A DNA stretch of 64,000 nucleotides. It comes from Cryptomeria japonica. Taxonomy: Eukaryota; Streptophyta; Pinopsida; Cupressales; Cupressaceae. Positions 33,924-44,370 of the stretch are shown piece by piece. The stretch lies in assembly GCF_030272615.1 (NCBI RefSeq), contig NC_081413.1, positions 165,305,080 through 165,369,079 of the forward strand, read 5' to 3'. Position 1 is the stretch's first letter, and every line of letters begins with the position of its first letter. The position numbers and the translations under genes were made by a program. The notes beneath the pieces were generated by a model, which saw only the letters and a list, made by a program, of their open reading frames with translations, had not been told where the DNA came from and did no database searches.

Positions 33924-35186
33924 TGATAAGTTGATACTTTGTCATGTTTTTATCATCAAAACTCTTAGGTTTTTGACACCTTTTGGGTTGCATTGTGGTA
34001 GTGAAGTATTGTGAATTGAATATATGTATTCCATGTGTTAAACCTAAACTTATGAAATCATGTTTGAACTTTGTTGATCTATTCTTGCAGCCATGCCAAT
34101 TTATTCCTGCAACCAAGTGATTTGTTCCTGTTGCTATGCGGATTATTTGGGATAGTGTCATATGTGAATTAATGAATGTATTAATTAAGTAAAATATGTA
34201 TGCATGTCCTTGTATGTTGTTTTTGTTTTAGTTCAAATAATAAATGATGTCATGGTGGATATTCTCCTTTCGCACCTGAAGAAGGAAGAATCACGTATGA
34301 AATAACTGGAGATCAAACTGAAGAGGAGCCGAGCAAGTGCAAGGTATGGCATAACCGGAGAAGCCATACATCACTATGGAAGTTTAACTCTAGTGGGCAT
34401 TGAATTCACAAAATATTGCTACGGCATGCAAAGACTGTGGTTCGATTTAGATCCATGTTTTCTGTAGCCAAGCTCTAGTTATCTTCTTCATTTGTCAATC
34501 ATCTGCCTCTTCTTCTAGGCATGATTTGAGTTGTCCATTGTAGTTGATCTTTTCTTTATAATAAGATCTTCCTTTTTCTTAGAGGTTAGACAGAATAGAA
34601 AGGAATAGAGCAGAGAATTTTGACAAGCATTCTGGAGTTTTCTTTTAGAACATGTAATCATTTTTTAGGAAGCAATTAATGAAAGATATGTTATTCTGAT
34701 CTTTTAAAAGTATTTTTCTGGAAGCTTGATATCACTCATCCAAGGGGGCCCGCTTGGTGAGTGATCCTATGTTTATGTTCATTGAAATTAGTTCTTCTTT
34801 AGTTACATTAGAAGTTCGTGCCTTGCCTGTTCCTGTAGCCACTAGAAATAGATCCGCTGATTGTTCCTGCAACCAAGCCAGAATAGAGTGATTTCTATTA
34901 TTTACATTAGATCATTACAACATTGTTTTTTATAAGTTTTCATGTAGCTTTCTATGATTTCCATTCTTGCCTTTCCTTTCTGCATAATTTTAGTTATTGT
35001 AGCAATGCAAAATAGCCATTGGAGGAGCTTAGTGCATATATAGTGTAGACCCATTTCAAGTTTTACATCCCTGGGTTGATAACTAAATGAACACTAGCCA
35101 TGAAAATAGTAACTTTACCAGATGAATGTCCAAACTTTGGATTGAGATTTCAATTAGAGTTATTATTATTATAGTTGGAGTGGATA
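33924..35186 (+). repeat. G1 3' LTR (1263 bp)
   Basis: From TGATAAGTTGATAC to GTTGGAGTGGATA, followed by CTTGG. Its last bases are TA where the 5' LTR has CA, a single C-to-T change. TTCCTGCAGCCA-like motifs, the TATATAG at 35037-35043 and the CATCCAAGGGGG block (34737-34748) are in place. It shares its exact length with the 5' LTR. Confidence 0.97.
35036..35043 (+). promoter_or_regulatory. Putative LTR TATA box (G1, 3')
   Basis: ATATATAG in the block shared by all three LTRs of the family. If active it would read out into C1 RT sequence to the right. Confidence 0.35.
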
Positions 35187-36256
35187 CTTGGTATGAGAGG
35201 TTACACTCGTATCTGCTAAGCACAGGGTTCAAAACAACTAGTGATAACAGTAACCTGTATCTGAAGAGTGGAGCTAAAGGAAAACACCTAATTGTTGAGA
35301 TCTTTGTGGATGACATCATATCTAGGGGAGATGATGAGATGAGCAGAAGCTTTGCAGGACAAATGCAACAAGAATTTGAGATGTACATGATTGGCGAGAT
35401 AAAGATCTTTATTGGTCTCCAAGTCTCTCAATTAAAGAATGGCATCTTCATCAGTTAGACTAAGTACATAAGAGAGATCCTGAATATTTTTGGAATGGAA
35501 GTTTGCAAACTTGTTGGAACTCCAATGATTACAGGCTGCAAGCTATCTAAACATGATGAGGCTGAAGAAGTAAATGAGACACTTTATTGGTCCATGATCG
35601 ATAAGTTACAGTATGCAGTCCATAGCAGACTACACATAGCACAAGTTGTTGGCTTGGTTGCTAGATTTTCTACAAACCCGAAAGAGACTCATATGATGGC
35701 ATTCAAAAGAATATTTAGATATCTAAAGGGGATTGATCAGTATGGTCTCTAGTATCCACACAAGGGAGACTTCAATTTAAGTGTCTTCACTAATTTAGAT
35801 TGGGCTGGAAATATTGATGACTGGAAGAACACCAATGGAGGTGCATTCTTTCTCAGAGATAGGATTGTATCTTGGACAATTAAGAAACAAAACTACATTT
35901 CTCAATCCACAACTGAAGTTGAGTATGTAGCTGCTGCAATCAACTATACACAAATAGTTTGGGTCAAGCAACTATTGGAAGGAATACAAGAAAATGTGGT
36001 TGGACCAGTAGTGATTCATTGTGACAACACCAGTGCCATTGACATATCCAAGAACCCGGTGATGCACTCTAAAACAAATCATATAGCCATCAAATATCAC
36101 TATCTAAGGGAACAAGTTCAAGAAAAGGAAGTGATGTTGGATTACATACCAACAAAAGAGCAAGTGAATGATATCTTCACCAAGCCACTATAGAAGGACA
36201 CCTTTGACTATCTCAGAGGTAAGTTGGGGGTTATGCCCCTCCATTTAGTAAAGTAA
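35187..36256 (+). pseudogene. C1 reverse transcriptase, second part, and RNase H
   Basis: Picks up at the CTTGG duplicate so that RAW continues into WYERLHSYLL in the correct frame. RT: SNLYLKSGAKGK, catalytic FVDD near 35308, EFEMYMIGEIKIFIGLQVSQL, then stops near 35456 and 35750. RNase H: VFTNLDWAGNID (first acidic residue DxD pattern altered, Asp to Asn), GGAFFLRDR, STTEVEYVAAAINYT, CDNTSAIDISKNPVMHSKT, IFTKPL then a stop (36191-36193), and a tail LRGKLGVMPLHLVK ending at 36256. Confidence 0.9.
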
Positions 36257-36561
36257 GCAAACAAGGTTCTACATCAATTTGGTATGATTTCAAGTTTAAA
36301 AAAAAAAAAAATTAACTAGATTGATGAGTGTGGACTACTCCAGTTAGGGGGAGCAGTCTTGTAAGTGTTCAGAAAGGACTCTTTGGCATTGCTGTCAAAG
36401 GGGGAGATATGTTTAGAGTGCTTGAGAATTGGAAGATATCAGTGACAGGGGCATATATTCATCACTTAGGACAAAATGAGTGGACTAGTATAGAGATGAA
36501 GAAACATGCATCTAATTGGCTAGAGTTTGAAGTGTTTGCCATCAATGCCAAAGGGGGAGGT
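36257..36561 (+). other. C1 3' noncoding region with two polypurine tracts
   Basis: No gene. First tract: TGTCAAAGGGGGAGA at 36393-36407; second, at the LTR: CCAAAGGGGGAGGT at 36548-36561. The first follows GGCATTGC, the second CATCAATG, with CAATGCC complementary to GGCATTG. A 13-base A run (36299-36311) lies upstream. Confidence 0.75.
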
Positions 36562-38253
36562 TGTTGGATTGTTGGCATTGACAAATCCGTTCAATCTAGA
36601 TAACCGATATATGTGCTAAGGTTTGTCATTGATGTCCAACACTTGCTGGTGAAGACACTAACTGGTGAAGTGGTATAGGTAGAGTGTTGATCCTTTTCAG
36701 TAAACAAACATGATGACTACATGGGAGCAACATTGGTATTGAAAGATCAAAGGTTCATTCAGCTCAAGGAAAGATAAATTAAGTCAACTGGTTTATCATT
36801 CAAGAAGATCAGTCACTTTGGTAATGGTGAAGTCACAAAAGGTGACTCAGACAAGAAAACTTGTTTGTTCTAACAAACTGGTAACTCATTGGTAAACAAG
36901 GGAAGAGACTTGGTGCTAGCACAACAAACCAGCAATCAAAGGATGAACCCTTAATATAGAAGTGCAGTGGCATACTGGTACACCCGTATGACAAAAGGTA
37001 GACAAGTGCTCACCATAAATATCAGAGCGGTGATCGATTATTCAGTTGCGGTGGCAAAGGATGAGTTGGTGATCTTGTGTCTACGCCAAATCATATGTTG
37101 GTAAGGTCAACTTTTAGTTATCATGCAGTCAAGCATGATTACATGTAGATTTTTTGGTTCGCACTTATTTGGTTGAACACAATTCAGAAGTTTCTATCTT
37201 TGGGAGATGCGGTGGCAGAATTGGGTGAACACTTGGTGAAATTGTTGTAAGGCACGTAGAGAAAGAGGGAGATTTTGAATTTGAAATCTTCTAAAATCAA
37301 TGATTGGTTAGATTGAGGGAATGCCTAAAGGTGCCTACAGAAAATGTATAAAGAGTTCTTGAGCTCTTTTTAAAAGATTTGATCATGAAATTTGCATCAA
37401 GGAGATCTTGTTGAAGGCAATCCAAAGTGTAGAGAAGAGAGAGAGAAAGTGATAAGAGGAGTTAGCACAAGAGAGTGTGTTTGGGGTAAATCGACTAAGT
37501 GCAGAGTTGAGAGACAGAGGATCAGTAGAGTGTAGAGCCAAAGATCAGAGGACCGACAAAGTGCAGAGCCGAAGATCAGGAGAATGGCAGAGTGCAGAGC
37601 CGAAGGTTTGAGGATTGGCAGAGTGCAGTGTTGAGGGATAGGCGACCGGATGAGTGAAGAGCCAAAGGTGTAAGAAGGAAAGCAGTGTTGTGCAGTGAAG
37701 ACACAACCAGTGTGTATTAATTGTGATACATGTTGAGATCTGATCAAGCTATCAGTAGCTAATTTAGTAGATCATCCATTTGTTTCTTTCTAACAACTGC
37801 AACATAAATCCCTTAACCAGGTGGACTTTAACAAGTCCCTATTGTAAAATCCCTTAACCGGGTGACATCTTAACTGATGTTCTAAGTCCTCTAACCAGAC
37901 TACCTTTAACAGGGTAAAGGCACTAACTGGCCTTGTTCAAAATCCCTTAACTGGGTGGTACCTAACAGTGTCTTTGTAATCTCCTAACAGGGATGGCTCT
38001 TAATCTAGTGTACTTCAGAAGAGTACAAATTTTGTGAGTTTCTAATCACACCGTGGTTTTCTCCCTATTGGGTTTCCATGAGATAACTCCTTGGTGTCAC
38101 TGTCAACTTTTAATGCTTGCATATTTTATTTCAGTGATTAAGTATATTGTTGGATCTTAGATGAATGCAGATTTAAGATAAAAAGTTAAATTGTGAAAAT
38201 TTGATTTAAGTATTGATTCACCCCTCCCCTCTTAGCATCGGTTGGGACTAACA
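36562..38253 (+). repeat. C1 3' LTR (1692 bp)
   Basis: From TGTTGGATTGTTGGCATTG to TTGGGACTAACA. It is complete and gives the reference length for the broken 5' LTR. The GTGCAGAGCCGAAG minisatellite (37484-37670) and the CTTAACCGGGTG repeats (37800-38010) are clearer here than in the 5' copy. The next base starts a C3 RT codon. Confidence 0.95.
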
Positions 38254-38951
38254 AAGTGTGCAATTCTGAATGGAGATCTTGAGCAGCCAAATAAATTTTC
38301 ACTTTCAGATGACAAAAACATGGTTTGCAGGTTAAGGAAAACTTTATATGGATTGAAACAAGCCCCTAGAGCTTGGTATGCAATATTGGATAAATATCTT
38401 TTGAAGCTTGGTTTCACTAAAGATTGGGTTGGAGATGTTGATGACCAAAAGAGTACATCTAATGGAGCTTTCTTTCTTGGAAAGAAACTTGTTTCATGGA
38501 TCCGCAAGAAGCAGTCATGTACCTCTTTATCTACTGTTGAAGCTGAGTATGTTGTTGTTGCTACTAACTGTACACAAGTTCTATGGATAAAGCAAATGTT
38601 GAAGGATATAAGGGTGAATTGTAATGAACCGGTAGTTATTCACTATGATAACTCTGCTGCTATTGACATATCAAAGAATCCAATATCCATTCTAAGACAA
38701 AGCACATATCTATCAAGTACAACTTTTTGAAGGAGAAGGTGGAAGCAAATGAAGTCAGACTAATTTATGTGAACACTAAAGAGAAGATTGCATATATCTT
38801 CACTAAAAATTTGCCTAAGGAATCATTTGAGTACTTCAAAGATAAATTGGGGGTTTCTGCCCCTCCAGTAGAGACTCGAGTGATGTCGATTGGCATCAAT
38901 CTGGTATGCATATATAGAGCTAATATTCATTCCGGATTGATGTGTTGGTGA
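38254..38951 (+). pseudogene. C3 RT-RNase H remnant with internal deletion
   Basis: RT blocks [29 protein letters not shown] and KYLLKLGFTK, then directly the RNase H block DWVGDVDDQKSTSNGAFFLG. The catalytic YVDD region and thumb, about 200 residues in C2, are missing, yet the frame is kept. RNase H continues with STVEAEYVVVATNCTQVLWIK and YDNSAAIDISKNP; a frameshift near 38690 leads to HSKTKHISIKYNFLKEKVE and IFTKNLPKESFEY. Loss of the palm motif proves it inactive. Confidence 0.88.
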
Positions 38952-39266
38952 TACTACTCATGGGGAGTAGTCAGCTGTGTGGTTCAGTGGATTTATGATT
39001 TTTCTTTGATGTTTATGTCATTATTTTGGCATTGATGTCAAAGGGGGAGAGATATATGTGAAAAACAAAGCTTAACATAATATCATTCAAAGTGAGATCA
39101 AAGCTTAATAGGGATATCATTCACAGGGGAAGTTTGTTAACTTAATTGTAATATCATTTTATGGGAGATTGTTGGTTGTCTTCCTTTGGGGGAGACTTGT
39201 TTGAATTTTCCTGGCACTTGAATGTTTTTCACATCTAGTGTTGTCATCAATGCCAAAGGGGGAGAT
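38952..39266 (+). other. C3 3' noncoding region with two polypurine tracts
   Basis: First tract TGTCAAAGGGGGAGA at 39037-39051, preceded by GGCATTGA; second CCAAAGGGGGAGAT at 39253-39266, preceded by ATCAATG. GGCATTGAT and ATCAATGCC are exact reverse complements. A third purine run, TTTGGGGGAGAC, is at 39185-39196. No gene. Confidence 0.75.
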
Positions 39267-40478
39267 TATTGGAAAATTGGAGGAATTGATTATATGTTGC
39301 ATTGATGTTTTGTCATTGATGGCAACACCGACTATTTTGGTTGTTTATCGGTTTCAGTTAGGTTCTAGTATAGCAATTTGATTATGATATTGATCTGGTA
39401 TGCTCTGGTTTGTTGAATTGGTTTAGATCTATCATTCATGCTATTTAGATGTGTATCACGATTAGTTGGTTCAGGATTTGATGACTCGGGAGCTATCATT
39501 TTTTCTAGTAAGCCTTTTGGTCACTAGTAAGGGTTTTACTGGCAGAGCTTTGTTGAAGATATTTTGATGCATGTGATAAGTGGTGTTGGCGTGGCTTCTA
39601 GATGGCTTTCAGGATGTTGTTGGTTATCTTATTTGTTTTTCTATTGATCAGTGGTGTTGGATTTGGGTCCGGACCTAATGCTATCTTATTCTGCTAGGTT
39701 ATGGACCCATTTATGTAACATGTTGGTGGATGATCCCGATGCATTTCTGGTTGGATATATTGATTGCATTATATTGTTTCATTCTTAGGCCGACTTGGTT
39801 GATCATTGGATTGTGGGTTTATGTTATGAATTCATTGTATTATCTTTTAGGTGGTTGAACTAATTGTTTAGGTCCCACGTTGGTATAAATATGATGTAAG
39901 ATCTCTTTGTAGATCATGGGCATATTCGTGGGTTTTTGGGATATAGGATTATTTGTGTGTGAATAAGGTTGTAATCATATGCAGAGGTTTTTGTCGATCA
40001 TAGGTGATCGAATTGGATTGGTAAAAGAGGTTTAAGATCTCTGGTACTGAGCTTAACCAAAACTATATTCAGGAATAGGAGATGCTATTCTTGCAGTTCA
40101 CACTTCTTTGCGGATTGTAATCTGGATTTATTTTGTAGTCAGTGAGGCTCCTTTTATGATGAACGATGCACTCTAGGTTGTTTGCCTTCCTGCATGTGGA
40201 GGCTCCTCTTTTTATAATCACATACTTACTATAGAAATATTATCTGACTATGGATAGGCTTCCCACCATGGTTTTGCCCTTTACCCAGTTTTCCACGTAC
40301 AAATCTTGGTGTTATCTTTTGTGGATGGTTGGTAAATGGTCTGTGGTTTATATTTGTGCTTAACTGTTATATCTCTTATTCCAGTAATAAGGTTTGAATA
40401 CTTAAATTTTGATAATTTGTTAACAACTGATTCAGCCCCCCCCTTCATTTGTTCACTACTTATCTGAGTTGTCTAACA
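39267..40478 (+). repeat. C3 3' LTR (about 1212 bp)
   Basis: Starts TATTGGAAAATTGG (TATTGG for TGTTGG, one G-to-A) right after the polypurine tract, and ends GTTGTCTAACA after a C-rich tract at 40435-40443. No partner in the window. The end is placed by the CTAACA ending shared with the other copia LTRs here and by the start of G2 similarity. Confidence 0.8.
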
Positions 40479-41241
40479 ACAGGAGCATCCCCGGTTCTTG
40501 GCAATCTTGCATCAACCAAAAAAAATTCCTTTCCAGTTGGTTTTCTATTTTGTAGTTTCAGCATTTCTTTCTATATTTTATTGTATTGGCTCACCAGATC
40601 TTGTGGACCTGGATTTTTTATTGAGGAAATGAGAATCTTCCTTATTCTTAAACCGCAAAGTGTTTGGATCATTTTCCAGCAAGTTATTGCTTTCGAATTC
40701 TGAGATAGTTTTCTGGCCCCGGAACTGCTTGGACCTATTTCTTATTAGTGAATCTTGCAGATCCTTTATGTAGCTTACGGAGCTTCAATTCATTGATTCC
40801 AATGTTCTTTGATGTGTGGCTGACCTTCCCTTTGGTCCGGACTTCTTCCTTTGGGTTTTTTAGAGGAATCTCTTTGGCGGAGGCCGACCTATTGGTTTTA
40901 CATGTTGTATCTTGTCATTTCCCTCTTGGGTCGATCAGATCCTTCTAGACCATATAGATAAATGTAATTAAGCATCATAATTAATTTAGGAAGAATATAG
41001 AAGGCATATCTTAAGAATTTGAGGTCTGAAGTTGACCAATTATGTAATTCAGTATGTATGTAGCAGGCCAGTGAGCCGAATCTTGTAACATAGATATTAT
41101 CGATTATCTGTAATCAGTTTTGATGATCTAATTCATTCAGTTCTGCATTGCCTCCATCATATCCTCTTGTTTTAGTTGTGTTTACTCTCGCTACTTGGTC
41201 CAAATTGATCTCTTTGAGGTCTCTCCTAACCAGTGATTGCA
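40479..41241 (+). repeat. G2 5' LTR
   Basis: Aligns with 45896-46656 from AGCATCCCCGGTTCTTGG to GTGATTGCA. The first few bases are displaced by C3. The gene-free stretch includes several short open frames without support. Confidence 0.88.
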
Positions 41242-41246
41242 TAAAG

Positions 41247-41258
41247 TGGTATCAGAAT
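41247..41258 (+). promoter_or_regulatory. G2 primer binding site
   Basis: TGGTATCAGAAT five bases after the LTR, matching the first ten bases of the initiator-tRNA-Met site, as usual for plant chromoviruses. Confidence 0.8.
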
Positions 41259-41352
41259 GAGATTTCATTCCGGAGATTGCATTGTCCTGAAATTTTGTTG
41301 TGGGGTGGCGGGCTATGGATCTGACCTGCAGCTACAGAGGACTGACGTGAAG

Positions 41353-42298
41353 ATGACGCAAAGAGGAAATAAGAATGGTGGAGCACATGGGAATGGAGAC
41401 CCTATTATGATGGGAATATTGAGAGGATTTGCAACTTGACTAGAAGCTATCAAGACATCCCGGAAAGAGGCTACCATATTAAAGATGTGAGTGAAGACGA
41501 AGAAGAAGAAGCACCGACAGAACAAGTAGCAAATTCATCGATGATCGATCCAGATGAAGAGAGGTTCTTGAGGGTTTTGACCAGGGCGAACAATAAACCA
41601 TATTTTACCCCACCAGAGTATGATAGTATGTTGGATTCAGATGAATTAATGGATTGGATCTTAGAGATGGAGAAACATTTTGATTTTGAGAATACCGCGG
41701 AAGAAAGAAAGGTGAAGTATGCTTGTACCCAGTTGAAAGGTCATGCATCTCTTTGGTGGGAGAATTTGTAGTTTGATAGACAAAGAAGAGGTAAAGAGAA
41801 GATCAAATCATGGGAGTAGATGGTTTCTAAGTTAAATCTAGAAGTTACAAAACTTGAAGCAGAAATAATCTAGTGTGAAGGAGTATATAGAAGCATTCTA
41901 CAAGTTGAATATCATATCCAGACATGTCGATGACGAGGTTGAACAAGTTGCAAGATATTTGAATGGATTGTGGATGTCTATATAGGATGAACTCAGTTTG
42001 ATCAAGTTGGAGAGTGTTGAAGAAGCTTACCAATATGCCTTGAAAGTAGAAGAGAAGTTGAAAAAAAGACATGAGTAGAGGCAAAGAGGTAGAGGTGGAA
42101 GGTTTTCTGAAGGAAGATTTCAAGGAGGAAGAGGATATTCTGGAGGAAGGGGAATCTATACAGATAAAAATAAGGAAAAGGAAGTAAGCAAGGAAGGCAA
42201 TTCATACTGGAAGGATGATAGAAATTTCTACCGGAGAAGAGAAATTGATAGTTACCAAAATGAGGGTTTTGGAAAAGATGATATAAGACAAGACGAGA
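41353..42298 (+). pseudogene. gag: G2 gag, broken
   Basis: ATG 41353 begins MTQRGNKNGGAHGNG; stop near 41437; frame change to an open run from 41436 with an acidic segment, then the capsid (FTPPEYDSMLDSDELMDWI, EMEKHFDFENTAEERKVKYA, LKGHASLWWENL), the classical Retrotrans_gag core. A further frame change near 41850 leads to SVKEYIEAFYKLNIISRHVD, VARYLNGLW and EEAYQYALKVEEKLKKR, then an Arg/Gly-rich stretch (GRGGRFSEGRFQGGRGYSGG). Several stops. Confidence 0.85.
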
Positions 42299-43264
42299 GT
42301 GTTTAGAGGAACTTTATTTAAGTGTGGAGGAGAAGGACATTGTGCTTTCGAATATAAGAAGAGAAAGAACACTGGGAGAATACCATTGGTAGAAGAAAGC
42401 CCCACCATATCAGCTAACAAACTGGAAGATGGAGAACTATTGATGATGAGGAGAGATTTGTGTCATACCGGAGAAGATGAAGAGCCCTTGCAGAGGCAAA
42501 ATTTGTTCAAGACCGGATGTAAGGTATCTAGTAAGTGTTGTAAGGTAGTTATTGATAGTGGTAGTTTGAATAATCTTGTTTCAAAAGAAATGGTGAATAA
42601 GTTGAAGTTGGAAATATTGAAACACCCTAAGCCTTAGTAGATAGCATGGATTCGAGATGATCATAAGTTGTTAGTATGTGAGCAGTGCTTGGTGAAATTG
42701 AAAATTGGGAATTACCATGATGAAGTTTTGTGTGATATTATTCTTATGGATATTTGTCACCTTTTGTTGGGTAGACCTTGGCAGTTTGATAGACAGAGAA
42801 TACATGATGGAAGAAAGAACATATACACTATTGTGGCAAATGGGATGAAACAAACATTGTTACCCTTGGAGGAGCCCCTGAAGAGTGAAGTATGTATGAA
42901 TGCTAGAATCTATTTGGTGGATGAAAGGAAATTCCTGGATGGAATGAGACACGAGAATGTGTGTTTTGCCTTAGTTCCTAAGAAGACTGAGAACCTAGAA
43001 CATGAAGAAGAACAATCAGAGGAGATAAAGGAGTTGCTGACAAAATACAGAGACATCATTTCACAGAATGTTCCTAATGGATTACCACCTGTGAAGAGTA
43101 TCAACCATTGCATGGACTTGATTCCCAGAGCTAGTTTTCCTAACAAAGATACACACTGGATGACACTAGCTAGAAATGAGGAGTTGAATAGACAAGTGCA
43201 AGAGTTGTTGAAGAAAGGTTTGATCAGAGAAAGTTTGAGTCCCTGTGCAGTACCAGCATGTTAG
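42299..43264 (+). pseudogene. G2 nucleocapsid end, protease and RT start
   Basis: LFKCGGEGHCAFEYKK is a decayed zinc knuckle: the first and last Cys of CX2CX4HX4C are Leu and Tyr. Protease active site VVIDSGSLNNLVSK keeps D-S-G. Two stops near 42636 separate this from VCEQCLVKLKIGNYHDEVLC, DICHLLLGRPWQFDR (protease C-terminal signature) and the RT entry VQELLKKGLIRESLSPCAVP, closed at 43262 by a frameshift-induced stop. Confidence 0.85.
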
Positions 43265-44370
43265 CACCTAAGAAGAATGGAGAATGAAGGATGTGTACCG
43301 ATTCTAGAGAAATAAAAAAGATCATAGTAAAGTACTGGTTTCCTTTACCTAGGATGGATGACATAATGGATTGTTTAAGTGGAGCCAAATACTACACAAA
43401 GATAGAATTGAAGAGTGGATATCATCATATCAGAATCAAAGAAGGAGATGAGTGGAAGACAACATTCAAGACAAATGAGGGATTGAATGAATGGTTGGTG
43501 ATGCCTTTTGGGTTGACTAATGCATCGAGTACTTTCATGAGGTTGATGAATGAGGTATTGAAGAAATTCTTGGGTAAGTTTGTTATTGTATATTTGGATG
43601 CCATTTTAATTTTCAGTATGACAAAAGAGGAGCATTTGTTGCATTGAAGACAAGTTTTGCAAAGGCCAAGGGAAGAGAAGTTACTGATAAATCTTAAGAA
43701 ATGTAGTTTCATGAAAGAAGAGTTACTCTATTTGGGATTTGTGATATCTACAAATGGATTGAATATGGACCCTGAGAAGGTAAGAGAAATTGTTGAATGG
43801 CCTACACTAGAAAGCATTAGAGGGGTAAGATCATTTCATGGATTGGCTAGTTTCTACCAGAAGTTTATTAGAAATTTCAGTTCAGTTTGTAGCCGTATGA
43901 CTGAGACTATGAGGGGAGATAGGACGGAATTCAATTGGACAACCGAAGCAAATTAAAGTTTTGAATTATTGAAGTAGAAGGTCATTGAACAACCTATGTT
44001 AGCTTTACTAGATTTCAACAAAGTATTTCAAGTGGATTGTGATGCAAGTGAGAATGCAATTGGAGTAGTATTGAGTCAAGAAGGGAGAGCACTAGCTTAT
44101 TTTAGTGAAAAGTTGAATGATGCAAGGAGGAGATATTCAATGTATGATCAGGAATTGTATGCCATAGTTCAAGCCTTGAATAAATGGAGATATTACCTCT
44201 TACCTAAGGAGTTTGTGTTGTATATAGATCATCAAGGCTTGCAGTATTTAAACAATCAAAGTAAGTTGAATCAGAGACATATGAGATGGGTACAGTTCTT
44301 GTAGAGTTACACCTTTGTGTTGAAGCATAGGAGTGGGAAGTCAAACAAATTTGTTGATGCATTAAGTAGA
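43265..44370 (+). pseudogene. G2 reverse transcriptase and RNase H, broken
   Basis: RT blocks: [79 protein letters not shown]. Two catalytic positions are altered: Asp to Glu in KIEL, and YLDD to YLDA (43591-43602). Then GFVISTNGLNMDPEKVREI, GVRSFHGLASFYQKFIRNFS. RNase H: FQVDCDASENAIGVVLSQ, ALAYFSEKLNDARRRYS, DQELYAIVQAL. Stops near 43300, 43645, 43955, 43975 and 44302. The changed catalytic residues alone would abolish polymerisation. Confidence 0.88.

Larger units (their letters stand above)
16377..35186 (+). mobile_element. G1: Athila/Tat-like gypsy with third ORF and nested copia
   Basis: Complete at both ends: two LTRs of 1263 bp each, target duplication CTTGG (16372-16376 and 35187-35191), primer site, gag, protease, RT, RNase H, integrase, a spacer with an internal polypurine tract, a third ORF and the 3' polypurine tract. 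The 7.7-kb copia C2 with one 5-bp target copy is inserted in the third ORF; without it G1 is about 11.1 kb. RT precedes integrase, the gypsy order. A hand count of the first 350 bp gives about 20 differences between the LTRs, mostly transitions. Several stops make it non-autonomous now. Confidence 0.95.
4094..38253 (+). mobile_element. C1: Ty1/copia element, interrupted three times
   Basis: A complete copia structure spread over 34 kb by later insertions. Order: 5' LTR (left 308 bp displaced by R1; remaining pieces 4094-5262 and 13050-13264, with G0 between), primer site, gag, protease, integrase, RT first half (to 16376), gypsy G1, RT second half and RNase H (35187-36256), polypurine tract, 3' LTR (36562-38253). 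Without insertions it is about 7.5 kb. Integrase precedes RT, which is the diagnostic copia order. The right flank is copia C3 RT sequence, so C1 itself entered C3; its left target duplication lies outside the window. Many stops, frameshifts and lost catalytic residues make it inactive. Confidence 0.9.
38254..40478 (+). mobile_element. C3: Ty1/copia element, right part
   Basis: A copia RT/RNase H remnant, 3' noncoding region, polypurine tract and 3' LTR. It begins abruptly inside RT at the C1 right end, the codon series reading KCAILNGDLE where the family has KSAFLNGxLEEE. The left part must therefore lie beyond the left end of C1, outside the window. RT has lost most of its second half through an internal deletion. 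It adjoins G2 LTR sequence at 40479. Confidence 0.85.

Noticed and set aside
37397-37747. Minus-strand frame of 116 codons
   Set aside because: It runs through the C1 LTR minisatellite; the low-complexity Leu/Ser/Ile-rich text follows from the repeat, and the 5' LTR copy does not keep it open.
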